From assembly GCF_032917945.1 (NCBI RefSeq), contig NZ_CP136624.1:9037001-9101000 (forward strand): 64,000 bases of DNA, read 5' to 3'. Shown here piece by piece: positions 28,652 through 37,974 of this stretch. Under the pieces are notes generated by a model. That model was given only the letters and a program-made list of their open reading frames with translations. It made no database searches and was not told the DNA's origin. Source of the stretch: Bradyrhizobium sp. sBnM-33. Its GTDB lineage: Bacteria > Pseudomonadota > Alphaproteobacteria > Rhizobiales > Xanthobacteraceae. The position numbers and the translations under genes were made by a program. Every line of letters begins with the position of its first letter. Position 1 is the first letter of the stretch.

Positions 28652-29662
28652 ATGCCACGTCGATCCGTCCTGCCGCCATCGCTGTCCGCTCAACTGTCCG
28701 CGTTGATCACCCAGCGCTTTCGCGCGCTGTCCGATTCCGAACTGCAGGACATTCTGGCTGAATTTTCTGAACTTCCAGCCAAGCTGATCGTGGATGCAAG
28801 TCGCGAAATGACCGATGTGGTCTCGCCGTATGAACCTTCCCTGCTCGAACAGCTTAGGAAATCCGAACAGAAGCTCATGAAGAGGAGCCACGATTACGCT
28901 TGGTTCTTTCTGTTTCACCGCAGTGGTTATGTGAGAGAGGCCGCGCTCGACACCATCAACGCACCTCCGGCTTCTGCCTTCTTCCTATCGGCGCTGGCTT
29001 GGCGATTAAACGACTGGGTCGGAGCGGTACGTCAGGCGGCGGTCCGTTGCGCCGAACGAGTTTTCCCTCGAATAAGCCCGGAAGTCGCAGCGAGTGCCGC
29101 TCCATACCTGCTTGACCGCCGGTTCGTGTGGGCTCGTTGGAGCGAGGAGGCAAACGTTCTGGATTCCGTGTTTGGACGGACCGATGTCATGGCGGCTCTC
29201 GCCATCCGGATGCGGAAGCAACAGACCGGACCGTTTGCAAGCTGCCTGCGCCACGCGTTGCGATATCCAGAGATCGATAAGCATCTTCCACGCCTTGCTA
29301 TCGATGCGATTCAACCATCCGTCCGAGTCGCAGCCTACCAGTGCTTGTTGTCCGGCAGAGCAACCTGGCCGGTGGGTTACGAGTGGGCTTGGATCGACAA
29401 GGTCTATGGCTTGCGGAAGCGTGTGAGGATGCTGGACTCGCGCGATATTCAGAGAGCCAGTCCTGCCGCCGATTGGATCAGAAGAGGCATCCACGACCGG
29501 TCGGTCCTGGTCAGAAGGGTCGCCGCCGACGCCATGGTCGACGCTCGAGGACAATTACCGGATGCGGACAGCTTAATCGCGATTCTGGCAAGTGATCGGA
29601 GCTCAGCAATACGATCGCGAGCGGACTACATGCTGCGACATACGCACTCAGACCAATCGTAA
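28652..29662 (+). CDS. HEAT-repeat-like orphan protein
   Basis: Hypothetical protein of 336 residues; no named family recognised. Repeated helical units such as SGYVREAALDTINAPPASAF, VGAVRQAAVRCAERVF, PSVRVAAYQCLLSG and SVLVRRVAADAMVDARGQLP resemble HEAT/PBS-lyase repeats (xVRxAA pattern), which usually bind proteins. No signal peptide or membrane segment. Base composition is less GC-rich than in mutS or glnD, suggesting later acquisition. The ATG at 28652 is chosen, but a GTG at 28610 is in frame and AAGGAG lies between the two, so the start is uncertain. It is a single gene between mutS and a convergent membrane protein gene. Confidence 0.65.
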   Translation: MPRRSVLPPSLSAQLSALITQRFRALSDSELQDILAEFSELPAKLIVDASREMTDVVSPYEPSLLEQLRKSEQKLMKRSHDYAWFFLFHRSGYVREAALDTINAPPASAFFLSALAWRLNDWVGAVRQAAVRCAERVFPRISPEVAASAAPYLLDRRFVWARWSEEANVLDSVFGRTDVMAALAIRMRKQQTGPFASCLRHALRYPEIDKHLPRLAIDAIQPSVRVAAYQCLLSGRATWPVGYEWAWIDKVYGLRKRVRMLDSRDIQRASPAADWIRRGIHDRSVLVRRVAADAMVDARGQLPDADSLIAILASDRSSAIRSRADYMLRHTHSDQS

Positions 29663-29669
29663 GGTATCG

Positions 29670-30464
29670 TTAGGGCGCCGCCTTCCTTCGCCCGAGCCAC
29701 CACAGGCTCAGGTTCCAGCCGATACACGTCGCCAGCGCGAGACTGAGCCCAACCGCCGAGCCGAACTGCAGTGCCGCGACATGCAGCACGGCGATCGCGA
29801 TGCCGAGGCCGATCAATCCCCAGGCGCTATTGGCGAGCACGGCGGCGGTCGGCGGACCGCCGATGCGCGGATGCAGGATCAGCATCATCGAGGTGAACAC
29901 GATCGGGAACAGCGCGATCATGCCGCTGATCTTGGGACCGACCCAGCCCGAAGTCGTGACCACCGTCGCCACCAGCGTCGCGACCAACGAGGCCCGCAGC
30001 GGAATGTCGTACCAGCGGCGCCGGATCGGCGGCATTTTGGCGTGGCGGTAGCGGGCGAGCAGCGGCACGCAGATGCCAAACGCAATGGCATTCACGATCA
30101 GGCCGCCAACGAGCGACCATTGCACCGAGCGGATGATCGCGGCGAGCGCGAGCCATACGGCGACCGCCGCGAGGCAACTGAGCAGCGCGCCGTGGCGCTG
30201 CGCCAGCACGACATATGTCAAGCCCAGGAATATCGTCGCGGCGTTGATCGGCAGGCTTGCCAGCGCGCCCTCGGCGATGAAGGCAGCGTCGTGATCGAGC
30301 GCGAGGAATACGTAGGACGGCCCGGCCGAGATCGGCAGCGTCGCGATCAGCGCGCCGATTACGGGGCCTGAGCGTTCGGTGACGATGGAAGCCGTCACCA
30401 CGAACGCCGCGGTAATCGCCATGCGCAGGCCGAGCGTCAGGATGAAGGCAAATTCGGGGGACAT
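29670..30464 (-). CDS. multi-pass membrane protein of unknown function
   Basis: Protein of 264 residues with about eight hydrophobic segments, from FAFILTLGLRMAITAAFVVT to AVGLSLALATCIGWNLSLWW. GPVIGALIATLPISAGPSYV and GWVGPKISGMIALFPIVFTS look like two related half-repeats (GPxIGALIATLPIS versus GPKISGMIALFPIV), suggesting an inverted- or tandem-repeat transporter fold. I recall similar proteins in Bradyrhizobium but know no function. It converges on the HEAT-like gene with 7 bp between the stops, and a repeat precedes its start. Confidence 0.72.
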   Translation of the reverse strand: MSPEFAFILTLGLRMAITAAFVVTASIVTERSGPVIGALIATLPISAGPSYVFLALDHDAAFIAEGALASLPINAATIFLGLTYVVLAQRHGALLSCLAAVAVWLALAAIIRSVQWSLVGGLIVNAIAFGICVPLLARYRHAKMPPIRRRWYDIPLRASLVATLVATVVTTSGWVGPKISGMIALFPIVFTSMMLILHPRIGGPPTAAVLANSAWGLIGLGIAIAVLHVAALQFGSAVGLSLALATCIGWNLSLWWLGRRKAAP

Positions 30465-30470
30465 TTATCC

Positions 30471-30603
30471 GTCGTTCCTGCGGACGCAGGAACCCATACG
30501 CCGCGGCTTCTCGATCTCTGGGATTCGGGGTTGGCCCCTCCCGCCCCCATGAACTTCCGTGGTTATGGGTCCCTGCCTTCGCAATGCCTTCGCAGGGACG
30601 ACG
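30471..30603. repeat. palindromic intergenic repeat, family D
   Basis: Outer arms GTCGTTCCTGCGGACGCAGG and CTTCGCAGGGACGAC; inner arms GGAACCCATA and TTATGGGTCCC. The centre includes CGCCGCGGCTTCTCGAT, a tract shared with family C. It fills the gap between the OsmC gene and the membrane protein gene. Confidence 0.75.
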
Positions 30604-30614
30604 CCAAGATTGCC

Positions 30615-31124
30615 TCACACCCGCTTCATCGACACCGAGACTTTCGGGCCGTTCTTGATAGTCTGATAGACCACGCAATAGCGCTCGGTCAGCTTGAGTA
30701 GCAGGTCGAGCTTGTCCTGCGGCGCGTCGGTTGCGACCTCGAAGCGCAGGCGGATTTCCTCGAAGCCGACCGGTGCTTCCTTGTCGACGCCGAGCGTGCC
30801 GCGAAAATCCAGATCGCCCTCGGCGATGACGTTGCCGCTTCTAAGCGGCACCTCGGTGGCAGTGGCGACGGACTTCAATGTCACGCCGGCGCAGGCGACC
30901 AGCGCTTCGAGCAGCATGTCGCCGGAGCAGAGCTCCAGGCCGGAGCCGCCGGTTCCCGGGTGCAGGCCGGCCACCGCCAGCGCGCGGCCGGTCTCGACCT
31001 TGCAGGCGATGCCTTCATTGTCGATCGAGCCCTTGGCCTTCAGCGTAATGACGGCGGCCGAGGGATCGGCCTTGTAGCGTTCCTTGATCGGGGCTTGCAT
31101 CGCGCGGAGTTCGGCGGCGTCCAT
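30615..31124 (-). CDS. OsmC family protein
   Basis: A 169-residue thiol-dependent peroxidase-like protein. Conserved cysteines are in ELCSGDMLLEALVACAGVTL (second Cys) and ERYCVVYQTIKNG (first-type Cys near the C-terminus). The N-terminus has the IKERYKADPSAAVITLKAKG pattern of the OsmC group common in rhizobia. It would detoxify organic hydroperoxides. The ATG at 31124 is chosen since GGGAG lies six bases upstream; another ATG at 31130 sits directly on that Shine-Dalgarno. It is divergent from glnD with ~210 bp between. Confidence 0.87.
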   Translation of the reverse strand: MDAAELRAMQAPIKERYKADPSAAVITLKAKGSIDNEGIACKVETGRALAVAGLHPGTGGSGLELCSGDMLLEALVACAGVTLKSVATATEVPLRSGNVIAEGDLDFRGTLGVDKEAPVGFEEIRLRFEVATDAPQDKLDLLLKLTERYCVVYQTIKNGPKVSVSMKRV

Positions 31125-31333
31125 TTTCATCTCCCGACTTTGTTTTGTGCATCGGATATAAAGGGCGATCGACGCGCTGTCATCACGCCGCCGCGGCCGC
31201 CCGCACCCCGCATTCGGAAATCCACGCTTTTCCAACAGGTTATGACTGGAATTCGCCGACGCGGCGGCATAGCTTGGATTTGACCGTACAATCGCCCGTG
31301 ACAGCCCCTGTGCCGTCCGATATCGGGGAGATC

Positions 31334-34129
31334 ATGGACAGCATCGTGACAGAGGACCGCTCCGGGGCGGATGACCGTTTCGATACCGCGCGGATCACCG
31401 CGGCGGTCGATGCGCTGGCCGAAAAGCATGCTGGCCGCGAGGACGTGTTCCGCTCGGCGCTGGCGCAATTGCTCAAGACCGAGATGATCGCGGCGCGCGC
31501 CATCGCGCAGGCCGTGCTGCTGAAGGATCGCCACGGCCGCCGCTGCGCGGAGCGGCTCTGCTTCATGCAGGACGAGATCATTCGCATCCTCTATTCGGCT
31601 GCGACGCGGCATCTCTATCGCTCGCACGTGCCCTCCGGCGCCGAGCGTATGGCGGTCGTCGCCACCGGCGGCTACGGCCGCGGCCTGATGGCACCGGAAT
31701 CCGACATCGATCTATTGTTCATCCTGCCCTACAAGCAGACCGCCTGGGGCGAGCAGGTCGCCGAAGCGATTCTCTATTGCCTGTGGGACATGGGATTGAA
31801 GGTCGGCCACGCCACGCGCTCGGTCGACGAATGTATCCGCCAGGCGCGCGGCGACATGACGATCCGCACCGCGATCCTCGAGACGCGGTTCTTGACCGGC
31901 GACCGGCCGCTCTATGACGAACTGGTCGCCCGGTTCGACAAGGAGGTGGTGCAGGGCACGGCTGCCGAATTCGTCACCGCCAAGCTCGCGGAGCGCGAGG
32001 AGCGGCACCGCCGCGCCGGCCAGTCGCGCTATCTGGTCGAGCCCAACGTCAAAGACGGCAAGGGCGGATTGCGCGACCTGCACACGCTGTTCTGGATCGC
32101 AAAATACGTCTACCGCGTGCGCGAGACCGGCGAACTGGTCGAGCGCGGCGTGTTCGACGCGCAGGAATACCGCACCTTCCGCCGCTGCGCCGATTTCCTG
32201 TGGTCGGTGCGCTGCAATCTGCATTTCGTGTCGGGGCGCGCCGAGGAGCGGCTGTCGTTCGACATGCAGCGCGAGATCGCGGTTCGTCTCGGCTATACCT
32301 CGCATCCCGGCATGCAGGACGTCGAACGCTTCATGAAGCATTACTTCCTGGTGGCGAAGGACGTCGGTGATCTCACCGCGATCCTGTGCGCCAAGCTCGA
32401 AGACGAGCAGGCCAAGCCGGCGCCGGTGCTGAGCCGCATGGTGGCGCGGCTGCGGCCGAGCACCAAGCGGCGGCGGGTGCCCGACAGTGACGACTTCATC
32501 ATCGACAACAACCGCATCAACCTCGCTGCGCCCGACGTCTTCAAGCACGACCCGGTGAACCTGATCCGGATCTTCCATCTGGCGCAGAAGAACAACCTCG
32601 CCTTCCACCCCGACGCGATGCGGACGGTGACGCGCTCGTTGAAACTTGTGAACAGCCAGCTTCGCGAAGATCCGGAAGCCAACCGGCTGTTCATGGAGAT
32701 CCTGACGTCGAATGATGCCGAGACCGTGCTGCGGCGGATGAACGAGACCGGCGTGCTCGGTCACTTCATCCGCGCCTTCGGCAAGATCGTGTCGATGATG
32801 CAGTTCAACATGTACCACCATTATACGGTGGACGAGCACCTGATCCGCTGCATCGGCTTCCTGCAGGAGATCGAACGCGGCGGCAATGACGAATTCACGG
32901 TCGCGAGCGACCTGTTCCGCAAGATTCAGCCCGAACATCGCGCGGTGGTCTACATCGCCACGCTGCTGCACGACGTTGCCAAGGGGCGGCCGGAGGACCA
33001 TTCGATCGCGGGCGCCAGGGTGGCGCGCCGGCTGTGTCCGCGGCTCGGCTTTTCCGCAGGTGACACCGAGCTGGTGGCATGGCTGATCGAAGAGCATCTG
33101 ACGATGTCGACGGTGGCGCAGTCGCGCGACCTCTCCGACCGCAAGACGATCGAGAATTTTGCTGCCGTCGTGCAATCCGTCGAGCAGATGAAGCTTCTGA
33201 CCATCCTGACCACCGCCGACATCAGGGGCGTCGGCCCCGGCGTCTGGAACGGCTGGAAGGCGCAGTTGCTGCGCACGCTGTATTACGAGACCGAGCCGGT
33301 CCTGACCGGCGGCTTCTCGGAAGTGAACCGCGCGCAGCGCATTGCGCTGGCGCAGGCCGAATTCCGCGCCGCCTTCACCGAATGGCCGGAAGAGGAGCTC
33401 AACGCTTATATTGCGCGGCATTATCCGGCCTACTGGCTCAAGGTCGACCTGCAGCGGAAAATTCGCCAGGCGCGCTTCATCCGCGCCAGCGAACAGGCCG
33501 GGCATCAGCTCGCGATCAATGTCGGCTTCGACGAGGCGCGCGGCGTCACCGAACTGACGATTCTCGCGACCGACCATCCGTGGCTGTTGTCGATCATTGC
33601 CGGCGCCTGCGCTTCTGCCGGCGCCAACATCGTCGATGCGCAGATCTACACCACCACCGACGGCCGTGCGCTCGACACCATCGCGATCTCCAGGGAATAC
33701 GACCGCGACGAGGATGAGGGACGGCGCGCGACCCGCATCGGCGAAATGATCGAGCAGGTGCTCGAAGGCAAATTGCGGCTGCCCGAAGTGGTGGCGCGCA
33801 AGTCGGCCAACCGCGGCAAGGTTCGCGCTTTCGTGGTCGAGCCCGAGGTCATCATCAACAACCAGTGGTCGGACCGCTACACCGTGATCGAGGTCTCCGG
33901 CCTCGACCGCCCGGGCCTGTTGTATCAGCTCACCACTGCGATCTCGAAGCTCAACCTCAACATCGCCTCCGCCCATGTCGCGACCTTCGGCGAACGCGCC
34001 CGTGACGTGTTCTACGTCACCGATTTGCTCGGCGCCCAGATCAACGCGCCGACCCGGCAGGCCGCAATCAAGAGCGCGCTGCTTCATCTGCTCTCTGCCG
34101 AAGACAACGTCGCTAAGCCGGCGGCGTGA
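31334..34129 (+). CDS. glnD: bifunctional [protein-PII] uridylyltransferase/uridylyl-removing enzyme
   Basis: Nitrogen-status sensor, 931 residues. It uridylylates PII proteins when glutamine is low and deuridylylates them when glutamine is high. The nucleotidyltransferase site is GGYGRGLMAPESDIDLLFI (about 115-135). The HD domain shows HHYTVDEHLIRCIGFLQ and ATLLHDVAKGRPEDHS. Two C-terminal ACT domains (about 735-815 and 845-920) bind glutamine: TELTILATDHPWLLSIIAGA and YTVIEVSGLDRPGLLYQL. The ATG at 31334 follows CGGGGAGATC; an upstream extension to 31145 would include unlikely residues. Single gene, followed by repeats. Confidence 0.96.
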   Translation: MDSIVTEDRSGADDRFDTARITAAVDALAEKHAGREDVFRSALAQLLKTEMIAARAIAQAVLLKDRHGRRCAERLCFMQDEIIRILYSAATRHLYRSHVPSGAERMAVVATGGYGRGLMAPESDIDLLFILPYKQTAWGEQVAEAILYCLWDMGLKVGHATRSVDECIRQARGDMTIRTAILETRFLTGDRPLYDELVARFDKEVVQGTAAEFVTAKLAEREERHRRAGQSRYLVEPNVKDGKGGLRDLHTLFWIAKYVYRVRETGELVERGVFDAQEYRTFRRCADFLWSVRCNLHFVSGRAEERLSFDMQREIAVRLGYTSHPGMQDVERFMKHYFLVAKDVGDLTAILCAKLEDEQAKPAPVLSRMVARLRPSTKRRRVPDSDDFIIDNNRINLAAPDVFKHDPVNLIRIFHLAQKNNLAFHPDAMRTVTRSLKLVNSQLREDPEANRLFMEILTSNDAETVLRRMNETGVLGHFIRAFGKIVSMMQFNMYHHYTVDEHLIRCIGFLQEIERGGNDEFTVASDLFRKIQPEHRAVVYIATLLHDVAKGRPEDHSIAGARVARRLCPRLGFSAGDTELVAWLIEEHLTMSTVAQSRDLSDRKTIENFAAVVQSVEQMKLLTILTTADIRGVGPGVWNGWKAQLLRTLYYETEPVLTGGFSEVNRAQRIALAQAEFRAAFTEWPEEELNAYIARHYPAYWLKVDLQRKIRQARFIRASEQAGHQLAINVGFDEARGVTELTILATDHPWLLSIIAGACASAGANIVDAQIYTTTDGRALDTIAISREYDRDEDEGRRATRIGEMIEQVLEGKLRLPEVVARKSANRGKVRAFVVEPEVIINNQWSDRYTVIEVSGLDRPGLLYQLTTAISKLNLNIASAHVATFGERARDVFYVTDLLGAQINAPTRQAAIKSALLHLLSAEDNVAKPAA

Positions 34130-34150
34130 GATAGCGACGCACATTCGACC

Positions 34151-34250
34151 GTCATCCCCGCGAAGGCGGGGATCCAGTACGCCGCGGCTTATCGATTCTA
34201 TCACTGCTGTCTCTGGAATACTGGGTCGCCCGGTCAAGCCGGGCGATGAC
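34151..34250. repeat. palindromic intergenic repeat, family C
   Basis: Inverted repeat with arms GTCATCCCCGCGAAGGCGGG and CGGTCAAGCCGGGCGATGAC, and an inner pair GATCCAGTA/ATACTGGGTC. The related copy at 46426 shares most of the sequence including the centre. It starts 21 bp after the glnD stop. Confidence 0.85.
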
Positions 34251-34299
34251 AACTGAGGGTGACTTCGCGATCTCGCGGCGCATGGCGACCGAAGTTTGC

Positions 34300-34460
34300 T
34301 CTCAACTTCCCGCCCTCTTCCAAAACAGAGGGCGCAGGGAAGACCGGGTGCGCGCCGCACCCGCGGTCTCGTGTGCAATTTGCGCACTAAGAACGCGCAC
34401 ACCAGCATACAGGTACAGCAGGAGCATCCCGGCCTCCCTGCGCAAGGGAGAGGAACGGCA
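34300..34460. repeat. structured intergenic repeat-like element downstream of glnD
   Basis: Contains CCCTCTTCC-AAAAC-AGAGGG and a longer stem with arms GACCGGGTGCG and CGCACCCGCGGTC (34342-34368), then GCGCAC and GTGCGC-type repeats. I recall this sequence type as multi-copy in Bradyrhizobium genomes, but only one copy is in this window. No coding frame is supported in 34251-34645. Confidence 0.5.
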
Positions 34461-34645
34461 CAAAAACCATCGAGATATCAATGCGATGTGCCTGATGTGT
34501 CCCCCGTGGTGTCACTGCGAGCTTTGACGGAGCAATAAAGCCCCATAAAGTTCGATCAGATCGATTTGACCTTCATCGGTCGGATGGCCCGTCGTCCCTT
34601 CGCGGTAAGCTTTGCTTGCTCAGAAGCAATTGGAGGATATTTCGA

Positions 34646-35065
34646 ATGGCTGACGCTCGATGCAGCTGCGGTGCAGTCACGCTCTCGCTTCCAAAAGAAC
34701 CATCCAAGCTAGTCGTTGCTTGTCACTGCATCGACTGCCAACGCCGAACCGGCGCGCCGTTCGGTGTAGGCGCTTATTACCCCGCTGATGTTGTCACCAT
34801 CTCAGGAACCTCAAAAGAGTTCACGCATGCCGCCGCAAGCGGCGGGAAAATCCATAACTATTTCTGTCCACAGTGCGGCTCAACAGTATACTGGAAACTC
34901 AGCAATCTGCCCGCGCTGATCGCCGTTGCAGTCGGCGCGATGGCAGAACCAAAATACCCAGCCCCCGTCATATCGGTTTTCGAACAGTCGAAGCATGATT
35001 GGGTTCAAATTGATGGTGCCGTGGAGCACTTCCGGCAAAGCAGCCCCCCAAAAAATTCAAACTGA
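34646..35065 (+). CDS. GFA family protein (CENP-V/GFA-like zinc fold)
   Basis: A 139-residue protein with the GFA zinc-binding pattern: ARCSCGAVTLSL, VACHCIDCQRRTGAPFG and NYFCPQCGSTVYWKL supply about seven Cys. The family is named after glutathione-dependent formaldehyde activation, but most members have unknown function. The ATG at 34646 follows TTGGAGGATATTTCG, a clear Shine-Dalgarno. Less GC-rich than the core genes and located at the edge of a decayed stretch, so probably accessory. Confidence 0.85.
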   Translation: MADARCSCGAVTLSLPKEPSKLVVACHCIDCQRRTGAPFGVGAYYPADVVTISGTSKEFTHAAASGGKIHNYFCPQCGSTVYWKLSNLPALIAVAVGAMAEPKYPAPVISVFEQSKHDWVQIDGAVEHFRQSSPPKNSN

Positions 35066-35085
35066 GACACAACCGAACTACAACG

Positions 35086-35184
35086 CGAGGCAACGTCATC
35101 AGCCGCGAGACGACGAACGGCAACACGACCACGATCTATGACGCGGGCGGACGCAATGTCTGCAGGATCACCTCGAACCGTTGA
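35086..35184 (+). pseudogene. C-terminal remnant with NGNTTTIYDAGG-type repeat
   Basis: Thirty-two codons ending in TGA read RGNVISRETTNGNTTTIYDA and GGRNVCRITSNR. The pattern resembles the repeating beta unit of small hypothetical proteins (xGNxxxRxxxxxxGxTTxYDAxGR). No start or ribosome-binding site precedes it within frame, so this is a gene tail whose front has been lost. It points toward another gene tail on the opposite strand, five bases away. Confidence 0.45.
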
Positions 35185-35189
35185 GGCGA

Positions 35190-35411
35190 TCAGGATCGCA
35201 GCCCGGACACGCCGCGCGAGATGCCGCAAGCCTCCAGCACTTTCCAAGCGGCGTCGTTCTCGTCCGGCAGCGCGACAGCCGCGCGCGTCAATTCGCTGAT
35301 AGCCTCGACCGGCGGCAACCATGAATGCCACAGCCGATCCCTGATCGCATCGAACTCGGCCTGCTCTGCTTTGGTCAGCGGATTCGCTTCCGGGTATTCA
35401 TAGTTTTGTAG
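35190..35411 (-). pseudogene. C-terminal remnant of a hypothetical protein
   Basis: An open frame of about 73 codons reads NYEYPEANPLTKAEQAEFDA, IRDRLWHSWLPPVEAISEL and ALPDENDAAWKVLEACGIS before a TGA. Composition is strongly protein-like, but there is no start codon before the frame runs into the family G palindrome at 35407, so the N-terminal part is missing. The break coincides with the repeat edge, suggesting that the repeat or an associated deletion truncated the gene. Confidence 0.5.
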
Positions 35412-35488
35412 GATGGGTTCGCTTCGCGATACCCATCAATCGTGTTGAGAGGCAGTGATGGGTTTCGCTGCGCTCTACCCATCCTACA
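35407..35488. repeat. palindromic intergenic repeat, family G
   Basis: Arms TGTAGGATGGGTTCGCTTCG and CGCTGCGCTCTACCCATCCTAC with inner GATACCCATCA and TGATGGGTTTC. It is flanked by a truncated gene and the end of a small minus-strand gene. Confidence 0.8.
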
Positions 35489-35490
35489 GG

Positions 35491-35793
35491 CTACACTCTG
35501 CGGAGTCCTGCGCGACCAGCCGGCGTTCCCGAGTTGGTCCGTTCGCCCGAAGCCCAACCTTGACACTCGAGCGCAACCAAGCTCGCGGCGATGAAGGTAA
35601 GATAGCTTGCCTGCCCAATCAGGACGCCGAGACCGAACAGGTCAAGTAGACTTCCCCATGGGTTCTCTAGCGGGGCGATGCCTGTTCGCTTGCCACCATC
35701 GATAACCGTGGGCTGGAACCTGCGATAGCGGCGGTTCGTTTCGGATTCGACACCGTCGGAGCAACGGATCAGATGCAGATGCGGTTTCGGCAT
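35491..35793 (-). CDS. small hypothetical protein, second of a pair
   Basis: A 100-residue frame beginning MPKPHLHLIRCSDGVESET, with a hydrophobic middle (DLFGLGVLIGQASYLTFIAA) and a polar tail. The ATG follows the TGA of the upstream small gene by one base and has AGGGGA as ribosome-binding site, so the two look translationally coupled. No family recognised. The stop lies at the edge of a palindromic repeat, so the natural C-terminus could have been altered. Confidence 0.45.
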   Translation of the reverse strand: MPKPHLHLIRCSDGVESETNRRYRRFQPTVIDGGKRTGIAPLENPWGSLLDLFGLGVLIGQASYLTFIAASLVALECQGWASGERTNSGTPAGRAGLRRV

Positions 35794-35794
35794 A

Positions 35795-36046
35795 TCAATC
35801 CCCTGAGTTCGGTCGGCGATCCCCTAACGAAGCGGGTTTGACCACAGCGACGGTTGCGACCGGCAAGACGTCCGATGGGTCTTCGTAATACTCTTCCCGC
35901 ATGGCAAAACCTGCGCGCTGCCGCCATCCGGTTAGCCAGTCAGCGTAGTCATCGAGAAGGAGCGGACCATTGAACGGAGGTTGATGCAGGCATTCCATTC
36001 GGTTGAGCGGACCATACCGAGGTTTAGGATCGCAGCCGGGCCTCAC
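35795..36046 (-). CDS. small hypothetical protein, first of a pair
   Basis: An 83-residue frame from a GTG at 36046 (an internal ATG at 35998 is the alternative). [20 protein letters not shown] and [20 protein letters not shown] read as genuine protein. No family, signal peptide or membrane segment recognised. It precedes the membrane-spanning small gene with one base between stop and start. Divergent from the histidine kinase gene at 36157. Confidence 0.45.
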   Translation of the reverse strand: MRPGCDPKPRYGPLNRMECLHQPPFNGPLLLDDYADWLTGWRQRAGFAMREEYYEDPSDVLPVATVAVVKPASLGDRRPNSGD

Positions 36047-36156
36047 TCGATAGGAAGATCGCGCCCCCGCAGGTCAAGAGGCCGCGGGGGACCAGCCGAT
36101 TTTGCCCTCCGGGCCGACGAAAAGCTGCTAATATCCAGCCTGTTAGGAGGGCGACG

Positions 36157-37974
36157 TTGTCGCCGCTGATGGTCGCGAACTCTTGGCGACGCAGCGCCGC
36201 TCGGGATGCCGAGTCCGTGCCGATGATGCGTAAGCCGACGATAAAATCCTGGCGCTCGGCCGAGCAATGGCTGCTCGGCAGCATGGCGCTGGCGTTGGGA
36301 GCGGTGGCCGGTATCTGGCTGCTGCTCGGCCCGGCCCCGACGGCCACCGCTCATTTCATTGCGGTCGCACTGCTGATCGCTTCGCTTGCCGCCTCATTGA
36401 TCATGATCGGCCTGGTGGGGCGCACCCGCCGGCAAATGGAAGCCGTGCTTGAGGGCCGGGTGAGCGCCGAAGCGCGCGCGATCGAGAAGCTGCGCCACAG
36501 CGAGGCCCAATGGAAGGAGGTTTTCGAGCATAACCCGGTGATGTACTTCATGGTCGATGCGACGGGGACGGTGCTGTCCGTCAACACATTCGGCGCCGCG
36601 CAGCTTGGCTATTCCGTCAGCGAATTGCTCGGGAAATCCGTGCTGAAAGTCTTTCCTGCCGAGGAGCAACCCATCGCCCAGGGCAACGTCGCCGTATGCC
36701 TGGACAATATCGGCCAGACCCACAGTTGGGAGATATGCAAGGTTCGCAAGGACGGCTCAACCCTCTGGGTTCGTGAAAACGCCAAGGCCGTGCGGCGGTT
36801 GGACGGCCGATTGATCGTCCTGATCGCATGCGAGGACATCACGGAGCGCAAGCAGGCTGAAAATGCGCTGCGAGAGAGTGAAATGTATTTGGCCGAAGCC
36901 CAGCGATTGAGCCACACCGGCAGCTTCGGCTGGCGCGTCGCCAGCGGCGAGATTATCTGGTCGGAAGAGACCTTCAGAATATTCGGATTCGAAAGGGCAC
37001 CCTCCGTCACGCATGCCACCGTCTTTCAACGCATTCATCCGGATGACCGCGCGCGCGTGCAACGGACCATCGATCGCGCGTCCCGCGACGGCAAGGACTT
37101 CGAGCATGGATATCGATTGCTGATGCCCGACGGCTCGGTCAAGCATGTCCACGCCACCGCGCATGCGGTGAAGGAAGCTGATGGCATCGAATTCGTCGGA
37201 GCGGTAACCGATATCACGGCACGCAAGCGGGCCGAGATGGAATTACATGAAGCGCAGGCGACCCTCGCGCATGTCACGCGCGTGACTGCCCTCGGCGAAC
37301 TGGCCGCGTCGATCGCCCATGAGGTGAACCAGCCGCTCGCCGCCGTGGTCACCAATGCCGCCGCATGCAAGCGTTGGCTCGACCGTGAGCCACCCGATCT
37401 GAAAGAAGCGCGCGGGACCGTGGAGGCGATCATCAAGGATGGCAATCGGGCCGGCGAAGTGATCCAGCGGGTCCGTGCGCTTGTGAACAAGACGACCGGT
37501 CAAAAGGCTGCGCTTCACATCAATGATGTCATCAACGAGGTCATCAGCCTGGTGCAGCATGCGTTGCTCAACCACCAGGTATCGTTGCGGCTGGAGCTCT
37601 CCCCCGACCCGCCGCTGGTCATCGCCGACCGGGTCCAGTTGCAACAAGTCATTCTCAACCTGGTCATCAATGCCATTGAGGCCATGCAGGCGGTCACGGA
37701 CCGACCGCGGGAGCTGGTGATCCGGACTTGCCAGGATGAAGCCCGACAAATCGTGGTGACCGTGAAAGATTGCGGCGTCGGGCTCGCCACCGCGAATGCT
37801 GACCGGCTGTTCGACGCGTTCTTCACCACCAAATCCAGCGGCATGGGCATGGGCCTGTCGATCTGCCGCTCCATCATCGGCGCTCATGGCGGGCGGCTGT
37901 CCGCATTCGGAAATGCCGGCCCTGGCGCGACATTCCAGTTCACCTTGCCATTAGCTCAGGAGGATGCGCCGTGA
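36157..37974 (+). CDS. membrane-bound PAS sensor histidine kinase
   Basis: A 605-residue kinase. Two membrane helices (about 44-64 and 67-89) are followed by two PAS domains (about 108-228, starting [20 protein letters not shown]; and 243-362, with [20 protein letters not shown]). HisKA has the phospho-acceptor His388 in [20 protein letters not shown]. HATPase shows [19 protein letters not shown] and [18 protein letters not shown]. The TTG at 36157 is chosen because AGGAGG lies seven bases upstream, stronger than before any in-frame ATG. No heme-binding FixL motif is evident in the PAS domains, so the signal is unknown. Coupled by a 4-bp overlap to a FixJ-like regulator. Confidence 0.88.
   Translation: MSPLMVANSWRRSAARDAESVPMMRKPTIKSWRSAEQWLLGSMALALGAVAGIWLLLGPAPTATAHFIAVALLIASLAASLIMIGLVGRTRRQMEAVLEGRVSAEARAIEKLRHSEAQWKEVFEHNPVMYFMVDATGTVLSVNTFGAAQLGYSVSELLGKSVLKVFPAEEQPIAQGNVAVCLDNIGQTHSWEICKVRKDGSTLWVRENAKAVRRLDGRLIVLIACEDITERKQAENALRESEMYLAEAQRLSHTGSFGWRVASGEIIWSEETFRIFGFERAPSVTHATVFQRIHPDDRARVQRTIDRASRDGKDFEHGYRLLMPDGSVKHVHATAHAVKEADGIEFVGAVTDITARKRAEMELHEAQATLAHVTRVTALGELAASIAHEVNQPLAAVVTNAAACKRWLDREPPDLKEARGTVEAIIKDGNRAGEVIQRVRALVNKTTGQKAALHINDVINEVISLVQHALLNHQVSLRLELSPDPPLVIADRVQLQQVILNLVINAIEAMQAVTDRPRELVIRTCQDEARQIVVTVKDCGVGLATANADRLFDAFFTTKSSGMGMGLSICRSIIGAHGGRLSAFGNAGPGATFQFTLPLAQEDAP

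Noticed and set aside
31712..34408. Very long minus-strand open frame opposite glnD
   Set aside because: It is the mirror of a high-GC coding sequence. glnD motifs on the plus strand are unambiguous, and the antisense product has no recognisable domain.
36157..37974. Calling the kinase FixL
   Set aside because: The regulator is FixJ-like, but neither PAS domain shows the heme-binding His environment of FixL that I could identify, and the fixNOQP or fixK genes are not nearby.
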